Assembly: GCF_032380675.1 (NCBI RefSeq)
Contig: NZ_JAWDIX010000006.1
Span: 89,469-153,468, forward strand
Source of the DNA: Anaerolentibacter hominis
GTDB taxonomy: Bacteria; Bacillota; Clostridia; Lachnospirales; Lachnospiraceae
Direction of reading: 5' to 3'
Length of the DNA: 64,000 nucleotides
Part shown: positions 42,094 to 50,736 of the stretch, one piece after another
Layout: each line of letters starts with the position of its first letter
Numbering within the stretch: position 1 is the first letter of the stretch
Made by a program: the position numbers and the translations under genes
The notes under the pieces: generated by a model
The model's database searches: none
What the model was told of the DNA's origin: nothing
What the model saw: only the letters and a program-made list of their open reading frames with translations

Positions 42094-43344
42094 ATGATTC
42101 GGATTGAACTGCCTAAGAAAGTAGAGGCAATTATTGATAAGCTGGAGACAAATGGATATGAAGCATTTGCGGTGGGGGGCTGTGTCCGGGACAGCGTGAT
42201 GGGCCGGGAGCCCAACGACTGGGACATTACCACATCGGCCAAGCCTGCCCAGATAAAGGAGCTGTTTCCCCGGACGGTGGATACCGGTATTCAGCATGGA
42301 ACGGTGACGGTTCTCATGGGCAAAGAGGGTTTTGAGGTGACAACCTACCGGATTGACGGGGAATATGAGGATCACAGGCACCCCAGGGAGGTGGAATTTA
42401 CCACTAAGCTCAGGGAAGATCTGTGCAGAAGAGATTTTACCATCAACGCCATGGCCTACAGCCCCAGAGAAGGGATTGTGGATTTGTTCGGCGGGATTCA
42501 TGATATGAAGCAGAGGCTGATCCGCTGTGTAGGGAATCCATCGGAGCGTTTTGAGGAAGATGCCTTGCGTATGATGCGTGCGGTCCGCTTTTCCGGACAG
42601 CTGGGCTTTGCCATTCATGAGGATACTAGAAAAGCGATGGAGGGCAGGGCGGATAATCTGCGTGATATCAGTGTGGAACGTATCCGGGAGGAACTGATCC
42701 TGCTTTTGATATCGCCGAATCCCTGGAAGCTTTTTGCTGCTCAGGAGCTTGGTATTACAGCTGTGATTCTGCCGGAGTTTGACCAGCTGGGAGAGCGGGC
42801 GGACCATGCGGTGGCCGGGATCGACAGGCTGCGCAACCTGTACCCCGAAAGGGACAAAGAGTTTTCGATTCTCTGTTTTGCCATGCTGCTGCATGAGATG
42901 AAGGAACCCAGGAAGATTCTGCGCCGGTATAAGTTTGATAATTATACTGTAGATACGGCCCTGGCGCTGATCAAATATCTGGACTATCCCTATATAGCGT
43001 CTCCTGCCGGTGTGCGCCGGGCGGTAAATGAGATCGGAGCCGGGCTTATGGATCTTTTGTTTATCTTCCAGAAGGCCCATATCCTGGTGGAGCGGCAGGG
43101 CGCTCCGGATTGCCTGGGAGAAATATCCCATATACAGGAGATCTATGAGGGGATTCTTGAAAGGGGAGAATGTACAGACTTAAAGGGCCTGGCGGTAAAT
43201 GGTTCTGATCTGATTCAGGCCGGCGTGAAGCCTGGTGTGCAGATGGGAGCAATGCTGAAAGCGCTTCTGGAAATCGTGCTGGATGAGCCGGAGAAGAACC
43301 AAAAGGTAGTACTGTTATCCTATGTAAAAGAAAACAAAATATAG
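42094..43344 (+). CDS. cca: CCA tRNA nucleotidyltransferase
   Basis: A 416-residue class II nucleotidyltransferase that adds or repairs the 3' CCA of tRNAs. AVGGCVRDSVMGREPNDWDITTSA contains the catalytic GG and DxD; RRDFTINAMAY and GDPxxRFxEDALRMMRA-like (GNPSERFEEDALRMMRAVRFSGQLGF) are the conserved head and neck motifs. The C-terminal part carries an HD-like region (CFAMLLHEMKE). GGGGA lies 6 nt before ATG 42094; the in-frame ATG at 42082 is within the duplicated hairpin sequence. Terminator follows. Confidence 0.93.
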   Translation: MIRIELPKKVEAIIDKLETNGYEAFAVGGCVRDSVMGREPNDWDITTSAKPAQIKELFPRTVDTGIQHGTVTVLMGKEGFEVTTYRIDGEYEDHRHPREVEFTTKLREDLCRRDFTINAMAYSPREGIVDLFGGIHDMKQRLIRCVGNPSERFEEDALRMMRAVRFSGQLGFAIHEDTRKAMEGRADNLRDISVERIREELILLLISPNPWKLFAAQELGITAVILPEFDQLGERADHAVAGIDRLRNLYPERDKEFSILCFAMLLHEMKEPRKILRRYKFDNYTVDTALALIKYLDYPYIASPAGVRRAVNEIGAGLMDLLFIFQKAHILVERQGAPDCLGEISHIQEIYEGILERGECTDLKGLAVNGSDLIQAGVKPGVQMGAMLKALLEIVLDEPEKNQKVVLLSYVKENKI

Positions 43345-43346
43345 TA

Positions 43347-43375
43347 AGAAAAAGCGCCTATGGCGCTTTTTCTTA
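43347..43375 (+). terminator. Terminator of cca
   Basis: AAGAAAAAGCGCC-tat-GGCGCTTTTTCTT; functional on both strands. Confidence 0.92.
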
Positions 43376-43524
43376 TGGAAGTTGAATGGAAGAATGAAAT
43401 TTTCTGCTCTTTTAAAGACCCGGGCAGACGGCAAAAAGAGCCGAAGCCAAGCAGGAATCGACACATAATACAGACGGCCTCCTCATAAGATGAAAAAGAA
43501 ATGTTTACCTGGGAGGAGTTTGTC

Positions 43525-44613
43525 ATGGATGAAAAATTAGAAGAGGTATTGGGGCAGTATGATTTCAAAGTGAATCGGGTCAGCCGCACACGGGGTGCGC
43601 TTTTATTAGATACAGACAGGGGACTGAAGCTCTGTAAAAATACAACAACTTCTCCAGCCGGGTTAGAAATGGAAAACCAGGTGAAGGAAGAACTTAAAAA
43701 AACCAGTTACTGCCGGGTAGACAGCTATGTGCCAAATCGTGAAAACAGTTTGATTACAGTGGACAGTCTGGGGGACCGTTATGTGGTGAAGGACTGGTTT
43801 GAAGGAACGGAATGTAACGTGCGGGAGATGAAGGATTTAAAAGAGGCGGCTGCCAACCTGGGACTTCTGCACGCCAGAATGAGGATAAGAAAAAGCGCGG
43901 ACCTGCAGACGCTGCGGGCGGCGGAGTTGGAGGCGGATGACAGGCCTGAGAGCATTGGAGATATATTTTTAAAACATAACAGAGAATTGAAGAGGGTGTA
44001 CTGGTATGTGAAAAAGAAGAAGCAGAGAAATGAATTTGAAGCTCTGTTTCTGAATCTGTTTCCGGAAGTCTATGGAAGGGCGGAAGAAGCTGCCGCGCTT
44101 TTTGCCGGGAATAACTGCGCCCTGCTGGAACGGAAGGCTCTCCAGGACGGATGTATCTGCCACGGAAATTATACATATCACAATGTTCTGATTTTAAAAG
44201 ACGGTGTGGCCACGACTAATTTTGATAAATGCGGCCCGGGTCTGCAGCTGACGGATCTGTATTATTTTCTGCGGAAGGTTATGGAAAAGCATGACTGGAA
44301 TATGAAGGTGGGAGATATGATCCTGGAAGAATATAACCGGAGTTATCCGCTGAGTGAGGAAGAGCTTCATCTGCTTGGCATCCTGCTCTGGTATCCGGAA
44401 AAATTCTGGAAAGTTATGAACTTTTATTATAATAAGAAAAAATCCTGGGTACCCTACCGCAACTATGAAAAATTGTTAAAAGTGCAAAAACAAACGCAAG
44501 ATAAACTTTCATTTTCGGGCAAATTGTTATATAATATTTCCAACAAGCCTGCCCGTCGGGGCGGATTGCTTGTGTTTGACGGGCAGATACAGAAGGAGGA
44601 CGGGGAGGGGTAA
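43525..44613 (+). CDS. CotS-family spore-coat kinase-like protein
   Basis: A 362-residue aminoglycoside-phosphotransferase-fold protein of the CotS type, tied to spore coat formation in Firmicutes. ICHGNYTYHNVLI corresponds to the catalytic loop and TTNFDKC to the metal loop; DLYYFLRKVMEKH is typical. The catalytic Asp of HGD is Asn here, and DFD is NFD, so phosphotransfer may be lost; related coat proteins vary at this spot. ATG 43525 has GGGAGGAG 6 nt upstream; the ATG at 43501 is not supported. A spore role is inferred from family. Confidence 0.85.
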   Translation: MDEKLEEVLGQYDFKVNRVSRTRGALLLDTDRGLKLCKNTTTSPAGLEMENQVKEELKKTSYCRVDSYVPNRENSLITVDSLGDRYVVKDWFEGTECNVREMKDLKEAAANLGLLHARMRIRKSADLQTLRAAELEADDRPESIGDIFLKHNRELKRVYWYVKKKKQRNEFEALFLNLFPEVYGRAEEAAALFAGNNCALLERKALQDGCICHGNYTYHNVLILKDGVATTNFDKCGPGLQLTDLYYFLRKVMEKHDWNMKVGDMILEEYNRSYPLSEEELHLLGILLWYPEKFWKVMNFYYNKKKSWVPYRNYEKLLKVQKQTQDKLSFSGKLLYNISNKPARRGGLLVFDGQIQKEDGEG

Positions 44614-44755
44614 GAGCATTCTTTCCGCTTGACATCAGAAATGACTGAGGTGGTTCTGTCACTCTTCCGGTATTTTTGCATACTGCCTGTTTCAGCCTTT
44701 GCAGGAACCATGTTCGGGACCGCAGAGGTATAAGAATAGACAGGGGGTTTTTCCA

Positions 44756-46489
44756 ATGGACTACAGAAAAATTTATGAAGAATGGTTGAACAATCCTTAT
44801 TTTGACGAGAATACGAAGGCAGAACTGCGCGGGATAGCAGATAATGAGAAAGAGATAGAAGATCGGTTCTACACGGAACTGGAATTCGGTACGGCAGGAC
44901 TCAGAGGTGTGATTGGTGCGGGCACCAACCGGATGAATGTCTACACGGTGCGTAAGACCACCCAGGGGCTTGCCAATTATATCGTAAAACTGAACGGACA
45001 GGAGAAAGGGGTAGCTATTGCCTATGATTCCAGAAGAATGTCACCGGAGTTTGCCAGTGAGGCGGCCCTGTGTCTGAATGCCAACGGAATCAAAGCATAT
45101 ATTTTTGAATCCTTAAGGCCCACGCCTGAACTGTCCTATGCGGTCCGTAAGCTGCACTGTATCGCAGGCATCAATATTACGGCCAGCCACAATCCGCCGG
45201 AGTACAACGGCTATAAAGTATACTGGGAGGACGGCGCACAGATTACGCCTCCTCATGACAGCGGAATCATGGATGAAGTAAAGGCGGTTACCGACTATAA
45301 TACGGTGAAGACGATGCCGAAGGAGCAGGCGGTAAAAGACGGCCTGTATGTGGTGATCGGCAAAGATATCGACGATCCGTATATCGAGGAATTAAAGAAA
45401 CAGGTTATCCATATGGACAGCATCCAGGCAGAGGGAAAGAACCTGAAAGTTGTCTATACGCCCCTTCACGGCACCGGCAATGTTCCGGTAAGACGGGTGT
45501 TAAAGGAACTGGGATTTGAGAATGTCTATGTTGTTCCGGAGCAGGAACTTCCGGACGGGGAGTTCCCTACCGTATCCTATCCGAACCCGGAAGCTGCCGA
45601 GGCGTTTGAACTGGCGCTTAAACTGGCGAAGGAGAAGGACGCCGACCTGGTTCTGGCTACCGATCCGGATGCCGACCGTCTGGGAGTATATGTAAAAGAT
45701 AAGAGCGGAGAGTACATTACGCTGACCGGAAATATGTCGGGCTGCCTGCTGGCGGATTATGAACTGAGCCAGAGAAAGGCCAGGGACGGCAAGCTGCCGG
45801 AGGACGGCTGTCTGATCAAAACAATTGTAACTTCTAATATGGCGGATGCCATTGCTAAATATTATGGTGTGAAACTGATCGAAGTCCTGACCGGCTTTAA
45901 GTTCATCGGACAGCAGATCCTGGGCTTTGAGCAGAATCACAGCGGTACTTATCTCTTCGGGTTTGAAGAGAGCTACGGCTGCCTGATCGGCACTCATGCA
46001 AGAGATAAAGACGGTGTGGTTGCCACGATGGCACTCTGCGAAGCCGCAGCTTACTACAAGACGAAGAATATGACGCTCTGGGATGCCATGGTGGAGCTCT
46101 ATGAGCGCTATGGTTACTATAAGGATGCTGTTAAATCCATTACACTGGCAGGAATCGAGGGAGTTGGCAAGATCCAGGCGATTATGACTGCTCTGAGGGA
46201 GAATCCCCCTGTGCAGATGGGAGGCTACAAGGTAACAGCGGTCAGAGACTATAAAGCAGATACCATCAAGGATTTGAAGACCGGCGAAGTTTCTGCAACC
46301 GGACTTCCCGCATCCAATGTTTTATATTATGATCTGGAAGGCGGCGCATGGCTCTGTGTAAGACCGTCCGGGACAGAACCCAAGATCAAGTTCTATTATG
46401 GTGTGGTGGGAACCTCACTGGAGGATGCGGATGCCAAAGGCGAAGTGATGGAAACGGACGTACAGAAGCTGGTGGATTCGATCGGCTGA
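44756..46489 (+). CDS. pgcA: Phosphoglucomutase/phosphomannomutase
   Basis: A 577-residue alpha-D-phosphohexomutase of the PgcA/YbbT type. FGTAGLRG near the start, the phospho-Ser144 loop TASHNPPEYNGYKVY, the metal loop ATDPDADRLGV, the sugar loop GFEESYGC and the phosphate loop RPSGTEPKIKFYYG are all complete. It interconverts glucose-6-P and glucose-1-P for UDP-glucose and wall polymer synthesis. CAGGGGG lies 8 nt before ATG 44756. Terminator at 46531-46557. Confidence 0.95.
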   Translation: MDYRKIYEEWLNNPYFDENTKAELRGIADNEKEIEDRFYTELEFGTAGLRGVIGAGTNRMNVYTVRKTTQGLANYIVKLNGQEKGVAIAYDSRRMSPEFASEAALCLNANGIKAYIFESLRPTPELSYAVRKLHCIAGINITASHNPPEYNGYKVYWEDGAQITPPHDSGIMDEVKAVTDYNTVKTMPKEQAVKDGLYVVIGKDIDDPYIEELKKQVIHMDSIQAEGKNLKVVYTPLHGTGNVPVRRVLKELGFENVYVVPEQELPDGEFPTVSYPNPEAAEAFELALKLAKEKDADLVLATDPDADRLGVYVKDKSGEYITLTGNMSGCLLADYELSQRKARDGKLPEDGCLIKTIVTSNMADAIAKYYGVKLIEVLTGFKFIGQQILGFEQNHSGTYLFGFEESYGCLIGTHARDKDGVVATMALCEAAAYYKTKNMTLWDAMVELYERYGYYKDAVKSITLAGIEGVGKIQAIMTALRENPPVQMGGYKVTAVRDYKADTIKDLKTGEVSATGLPASNVLYYDLEGGAWLCVRPSGTEPKIKFYYGVVGTSLEDADAKGEVMETDVQKLVDSIG

Positions 46490-46531
46490 TTCTGGGCTGA
46501 CGGGTATTTGAAATAGAATTGATTTTCTTGC

Positions 46532-46561
46532 GGGGTGTTACAGGGACATTGTAATACCCCG
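46532..46561 (+). terminator. Terminator of pgcA
   Basis: CGGGGTGTTACA and TGTAATACCCCG form a 12-bp stem; the flank TTAATTTAT is only moderately T-rich. Confidence 0.75.
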
Positions 46562-46578
46562 TTAATTTATCCTTCTCT

Positions 46579-46618
46579 GGTGTCATGGATTCCGAGGCCA
46601 GAGCCGAGCTTTGACACC
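46579..46618. repeat. Short GGTGTCA/TGACACC inverted-end element
   Basis: The perfect 7-bp inverted ends enclose 26 nt. The ends match those of the 109-bp inverted repeat at 31132-31240, so this may be a decayed relative. Confidence 0.45.
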
Positions 46619-46635
46619 CGGATCATCCTGTGCTA

Positions 46636-46680
46636 TTTTATTACATAGGAAAGTTCTTTAAACTTTCCTATGTAATAAAA
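46636..46680. repeat. ATTACATAGG palindrome, copy 2
   Basis: The perfect 20-bp arms TTTTATTACATAGGAAAGTT and complement, 5-nt loop. It differs from copy 1 by one base in the arm, with compensating change on the other side, so the hairpin is conserved. Confidence 0.9.
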
Positions 46681-46681
46681 A

Positions 46682-46805
46682 CCATCCTGGTAGGGTGCGC
46701 ACTCGCGTAAGAGGAAAAAGTCAGCGAAGCTGACTACGCTCGGCGCGCAAAGTGTGCAAGCCCCTCAAGATTGAGGAGTTAGGAGAGCTGAGGTGGGCTT
46801 GCACA
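46682..46805. repeat. REP-like structured region before the SDR gene
   Basis: It contains GTGCGCACTCGCG ... GTCAGC-gaa-GCTGAC ... GCGCGCAAAGTGTGCAAG, then CTCA-agat-TGAG nested in CAAGCCC/GGGCTTG. The outline (palindrome, GTGC..GCGC, hairpin, GCGC.AAGTG(C/T)) parallels the elements at 5367 and 41861. No gene is present between 46490 and 46890. Confidence 0.55.
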
Positions 46806-46890
46806 CCTTGATCTATATAGGCAAAATGAGAGAAACCAGATAATCAGTATAAAGGGTGAACCGGTCCGGTTCGAATTGGAGGAAAACGAT

Positions 46891-47673
46891 ATGTTAGACA
46901 CATTTAAATTGAATGGAAGAGTAGCGCTGGTTACGGGTGCATCTCAGGGCATTGGATTTGCTATGGCGGTGGGTCTGGCTCAGGCAGGTGCGACAGTATG
47001 CTTTAACAGCCACAGTGAAGAGTCTCTGAAAAGAGGATTTGAGGCGTATGAAGAGGCCGGTGTGGACGTGCACGGTTATCTTGCCGATGTGACGGATGAG
47101 AAGCAGGTGACGGATATGATCGCTCAGATTGAATCTGAAGTGGGAAGCGTGGATATTCTGGTAAACAACGCTGGTATGATCAAGCGTATCCCGGCTCTGG
47201 AGATGAGTCTGGATGAGTTTAAGGAAGTAATAGATATTGATTTAACCGCTCCGTTTATTGTGTCCAAAGCTGTTCTGCCGGGCATGATTAAAAAGGGGCA
47301 CGGTAAGATTATTAATATTTGTTCTATGATGAGTGAGCTGGGCAGAGAGACGGTAACGGCCTATGCATCTGCAAAAGGCGGATTAAAGATGCTGACCAAG
47401 AATCTGGCAAGTGAGTTCGGGGAATATAACATCCAGGTCAACGGCATCGGGCCAGGCTATATTGCCACGCCTCAGACAGCGCCGCTGAGGGAGAATGGAC
47501 ATCCGTTTAATACATTTATTATCGGCAAGACACCGGCAGCCCGCTGGGGTACCACAGACGATCTGGTCGGTCCCTGTGTATTCCTGGCATCCGATGCCTC
47601 CAACTTTGTAAATGGACATATTCTATATGTAGATGGCGGTATTCTGGCTTATATCGGCAAACAGCCCAAGTAA
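46891..47673 (+). CDS. SDR-family oxidoreductase, gluconate 5-dehydrogenase-like
   Basis: A 260-residue short-chain dehydrogenase. TGASQGIGFAMA binds the NAD(P) cofactor, LVNNAGM follows, Ser in ICSMMSE and YASAKGG give the Ser-Tyr-Lys triad, and GIGPGYIATPQT is the substrate loop. Its closest recalled relatives are gluconate 5-dehydrogenase and KduD-type enzymes. GGAGG lies 8 nt before ATG 46891; the TTG at 46876 is not used. Link to uxuA (hexuronate use) is suggestive but 34 kb away. Confidence 0.85.
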   Translation: MLDTFKLNGRVALVTGASQGIGFAMAVGLAQAGATVCFNSHSEESLKRGFEAYEEAGVDVHGYLADVTDEKQVTDMIAQIESEVGSVDILVNNAGMIKRIPALEMSLDEFKEVIDIDLTAPFIVSKAVLPGMIKKGHGKIINICSMMSELGRETVTAYASAKGGLKMLTKNLASEFGEYNIQVNGIGPGYIATPQTAPLRENGHPFNTFIIGKTPAARWGTTDDLVGPCVFLASDASNFVNGHILYVDGGILAYIGKQPK

Positions 47674-47719
47674 AAGCGGAAGAACAGAGACTTGGGATGC
47701 TTCGGAATGGAGAGAAGAG

Positions 47720-47974
47720 ATGGGAGAAAAGAGAGTTGCGCTGATCGGGATTATAGTGGAGAACCGGGAAGCGGCAGATATCAGTGTTCTCAATGAGATC
47801 CTGCATCAATACGGTGAGTATATTATAGGGCGGATGGGAGTTCCGTACCGGGAAAGAGGAATCTCAATCGTAAGCGTGGCGGTTGACGCTCCCTCCGATA
47901 TCATCAGTGCTCTGTCAGGCAAACTGGGGATGCAGAAGGGAATCAGTACGAAGACGATATACTCGAAAGTATAA
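47720..47974 (+). CDS. TM1266-family putative iron-only hydrogenase system regulator
   Basis: An 84-residue ACT/NikR-C-like regulator of the TM1266 type. VALIGIIVENREAA, LNEILHQYGEYIIGRMGVPYRERGISIVSVAV and LSGKLGMQKGISTKTI match that family as I recall it. TM1266 proteins are usually linked with FeFe-hydrogenase maturation genes (HydE/F/G), none of which lies in this window. GGAGAGAAGAG precedes ATG 47720. It follows the SDR gene by 46 nt. Confidence 0.82.
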   Translation: MGEKRVALIGIIVENREAADISVLNEILHQYGEYIIGRMGVPYRERGISIVSVAVDAPSDIISALSGKLGMQKGISTKTIYSKV

Positions 47975-48049
47975 AGAGGGTTTCTGCCCTGGTGAGGTAT
48001 GTTCGGAAGCAGTTGGTAATAGAATGATAAAAAACGAGGAGTCTTTCTT

Positions 48050-48463
48050 ATGAAACGAATTCTCATTGTTCTATTGCTGGCTGCTTCTTTTTCTGTTTTT
48101 CTGGGAGGCTGCAGCCTAACCAAGGATAAGGCGGAGAAGAAAGGTGATCCGATCCCGTTTACCGTAGTAGAAGACGCGAAGCTTCCGGATGAATTGAAGG
48201 AATTGATCGAGGGAAAGAAGGCGGAACCCTTTGAGATGACCTACAACAGTGACAATTATCTTTATATTGTTGTGGGATTTGGCAAAAAGGACACAGGGGG
48301 CTACAGTATTACGGTTGATAATGTGTATCTGGACGGAGAAGAGATCCATATAGAGACCAGCCTGCTTGGTCCGGAGGATGGAAGTATGGCCGAGGGCGGT
48401 GAAACATTTCCCTTTGTAACTGTCAAAATGGAATACCGGGAAAATATGGTTGTATTTGACTGA
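48050..48463 (+). CDS. PrcB-like lipoprotein
   Basis: A 137-residue lipoprotein. Signal peptide with lipobox LGGC (Cys23). The C-terminal half, VVGFGKKDTGGYSITVDNVYLDGEEIHIETSLLGP, follows the PrcB C-terminal domain pattern (G.K.TGGY.I.V). PrcB-like proteins bind or assist surface proteases in some bacteria; the partner here is unknown. AACGAGGAG precedes the ATG. Monocistronic. Confidence 0.75.
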   Translation: MKRILIVLLLAASFSVFLGGCSLTKDKAEKKGDPIPFTVVEDAKLPDELKELIEGKKAEPFEMTYNSDNYLYIVVGFGKKDTGGYSITVDNVYLDGEEIHIETSLLGPEDGSMAEGGETFPFVTVKMEYRENMVVFD

Positions 48464-48519
48464 GGCGGATTATGGAATTTATTGGCAATACAATATTTTG
48501 TGGTTTAGCTTCATTTTCT

Positions 48520-48548
48520 TTGACATCATTGTCAAAATGTGGTATAGT
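48520..48548 (+). promoter_or_regulatory. Promoter of veg with palindrome over the -35
   Basis: TTGACA (48520-48525), 17 nt, TATAGT (48543-48548). The -35 is the left arm of the perfect palindrome TTGACA-tcat-TGTCAA (48520-48535), a candidate operator. Confidence 0.9.
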
Positions 48549-48580
48549 ATATACATAACGCGAGATAAGGTGGAGATAAT

Positions 48581-48817
48581 ATGAAGCAAATGGATGTTGC
48601 CCATGTAAGAGAAGCCGTTAAATGTAACCTTGGAAGACGCGTGAAGATTCGCTCTCACGTCGGCAAGAGAAAATTTAATGTTATGGAAGGTGTTTTAAGC
48701 GAGACTTATCCCAGTATCTTTGTTATCAAAGTTGGAGAGGATGAGAGCGACCTCCAGACGGTGTCTTATACATACACAGATGTAATTACAAAGGAAGTAC
48801 AGATGATGCTTTGCTGA
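48581..48817 (+). CDS. veg: Veg family protein
   Basis: A 78-residue protein matching Veg of Bacillus: NLGRRVKIRSHVGKRKFNVMEGVLSETYPSIFVIKV, then TVSYTYTDVITKEV. In B. subtilis Veg affects biofilm matrix gene expression and is highly transcribed, which accords with the strong promoter. Whether that link applies to the SipW locus here is unknown. AAGGTGGAG precedes ATG 48581. Confidence 0.92.
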   Translation: MKQMDVAHVREAVKCNLGRRVKIRSHVGKRKFNVMEGVLSETYPSIFVIKVGEDESDLQTVSYTYTDVITKEVQMMLC

Positions 48818-48831
48818 TATACAGGAGTTTG

Positions 48832-48862
48832 AACAGCCGGTCATATTGACCGGCTGTTTTTA
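48832..48862 (+). terminator. Terminator of veg
   Basis: AACAGCCGGTCA-tat-TGACCGGCTGTT followed by TTTATTC. Confidence 0.93.
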
Positions 48863-49070
48863 TTCTATAGGATTCTTTTTGTCATAGAATTGCCCCTTCA
48901 CGAATAAAAATGATAACAAGATTAGGATACTGCAGAGCACAGGGATTTTATGGCGCCGCATCCGGATGAGGCGCCGGAACCGGGACTGCCCGCAGCATCC
49001 ACCCCGATATATTACCGGTTTTACCGGTTAAGCTATTTCATTACAGGGGAGTGAAGGGAGAATTGCAGAG

Positions 49071-50630
49071 ATGGATTTGTTGAAAAAAAATGTGCATATG
49101 AACCAGCTGCGGGCTAAAACGAATCTGCAGTCAACAATGGAAGAAGATTTCAACGTACCGGATATCAAACCGGATATGGAACGAATCATTAAAGAGCAGG
49201 GGCATATCTCCCTGGAAGAAGTAAGAGTGACGGAAGGAAAAGCCCAGGTCAAAGGCTTTCTTTCCTTTAACATATTATACTGGAATGGGTCTGAGGCCAG
49301 GCCTGTACATAATATGAGCGGGAAAATCCCGTTTGACGAGACAATCCACATGGAAGGGGTATCGGATGGAGATACCATCAATGTTAAGTGGATGCTGGAG
49401 GACTTGAATATTCACGCGATCAACTCCAGAAAAGTAAATGTGCGTGCGATCGTTACATTTACGCTGATTGCCGAGCGGATTTATGATATACAGACCGCAG
49501 TCGGCGTGGAAGACGGGGAAGATTTGGAAGTTCTTAATAAGACAATCGCTGTCACGAACCTGCTGGTACAGAAAAAGGATACTGTGAGGATTCGTGAAGA
49601 TGTGGGCCTGCCCACAGGGAAGAGCAATGTCTCGGAACTGCTCTATTATGATGTACAGCTGAACAATCCGGATTTAAAAGTCCTGGAAGATAAAATCAAC
49701 GTGAAGGGTGATCTGCATTTCTTTGCCCTGTATTCCGGAGAATTGAAGGAACACCCGGTGGAATACATGGAAACCGATGTGCCGTTCAGCGTGTTTGTGG
49801 AGTGCAGCGGCTGCCGGGAGGGAATGACCCCGGATATCTCGGTCATGACCAGGGAAAATACGGTGGAGGTAAAACCGGATGAGGACCAGGAACAGAGAGT
49901 GTTCTCTACCGATATCCTGCTGGAGCTGGATATGAAGCTATATGAGGAAGAAGAGATAGACCTTGTCCGGGATCTGTACTGCCCGGGAAAAGAAATAAGT
50001 GCGCAGAGAGAGCAGGCCCAGTACGAGAGTCTGCTGCTGAAAAATAATGTGAGGACCAAGGTTATCGACCGGATTAATCTGAAGCCGGCGGATACCAGAA
50101 TTCTTCAGATCTGCAACGCGGTAGGTTCCGTTCAGATTGATGACCAGAACATTGTGGACGGCGGAATCGAGGTCAACGGTGTTATCGAAGTTCAGGTGCT
50201 TTACATCGCGGAAGAAGATGAAGCGCCGATCAATGCAGGAAAAGGAATTATTCCATTTACAACAACGGTTGAGGTGAAAGGAATTGACGACAGCTGTCTC
50301 TATAAAATAACCCCAAGCATTGATCAGCTGAATGTAATTATGCTGGACGGAACCGAAGTGGAAGTGCGTGCCGGACTGATGTTAGACACCATTGCGTTCC
50401 GTGTGCTGGAAGAAGATATGATTACAGATATTAATGTAGCGGAAATGGACCCGAAGAAATGGGAAGCCATGCCGGGGCTGGCCGGGTATATTGTAGGGGA
50501 AGACGATACGCTCTGGAATATCGCCAAAGCCTACTGTACAACGAGAGAACGGATCAGGGAATTAAACGGTCTGGAGCGGGAAGAAGTGAAACCGGGAGAT
50601 AAGCTGATACTGTTAAAGAGCCAGCTGTAA
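49071..50630 (+). CDS. sipL: DUF3794/LysM protein, SipL-like spore morphogenesis protein
   Basis: A 519-residue protein. Tandem DUF3794 (SipL SPOCS-like) domains occupy residues ~10-450, visible as repeats of the type V..P..K.DME.II...G.(I/V)...EV.V.(E)GK..V.G...(F)(N)(I)LY. A C-terminal LysM domain (GYIVGEDDTLWNIAKAYCTTRERIRELNGLEREEVKPGDKLILLK) anchors it. In Clostridioides SipL binds SpoIVA to attach the coat. The 208 nt upstream contain a GGCGCCGCATCCGGATGAGGCGCC-like hairpin (~48952-48976) but no promoter that I can name with confidence. AGGGGAGTGAAGGGAG precedes the start. Confidence 0.9.
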   Translation: MDLLKKNVHMNQLRAKTNLQSTMEEDFNVPDIKPDMERIIKEQGHISLEEVRVTEGKAQVKGFLSFNILYWNGSEARPVHNMSGKIPFDETIHMEGVSDGDTINVKWMLEDLNIHAINSRKVNVRAIVTFTLIAERIYDIQTAVGVEDGEDLEVLNKTIAVTNLLVQKKDTVRIREDVGLPTGKSNVSELLYYDVQLNNPDLKVLEDKINVKGDLHFFALYSGELKEHPVEYMETDVPFSVFVECSGCREGMTPDISVMTRENTVEVKPDEDQEQRVFSTDILLELDMKLYEEEEIDLVRDLYCPGKEISAQREQAQYESLLLKNNVRTKVIDRINLKPADTRILQICNAVGSVQIDDQNIVDGGIEVNGVIEVQVLYIAEEDEAPINAGKGIIPFTTTVEVKGIDDSCLYKITPSIDQLNVIMLDGTEVEVRAGLMLDTIAFRVLEEDMITDINVAEMDPKKWEAMPGLAGYIVGEDDTLWNIAKAYCTTRERIRELNGLEREEVKPGDKLILLKSQL

Positions 50631-50690
50631 AGAATCGTTAACTGCCATAGTGATACCCTCTTTATAAGAATACCCTTGTCTTAACAGGCA

Positions 50691-50725
50691 GGCAGCACAG
50701 CATTATGAATGCTGTGCTGCCTTTT
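50691..50725 (+). terminator. Terminator of sipL-like gene
   Basis: GGCAGCACAGCATT-atg-AATGCTGTGCTGCC, then TTTTCC: a 14-bp stem. Confidence 0.92.
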
Positions 50726-50736
50726 CCTGTATGGTT

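Noticed and set aside
46861..46880. Possible tRNA T-arm (CCGGTTCGAATTGG)
   Set aside because: No acceptor stem, D-arm or anticodon arm fits around it; it is the SDR leader and ribosome binding site.
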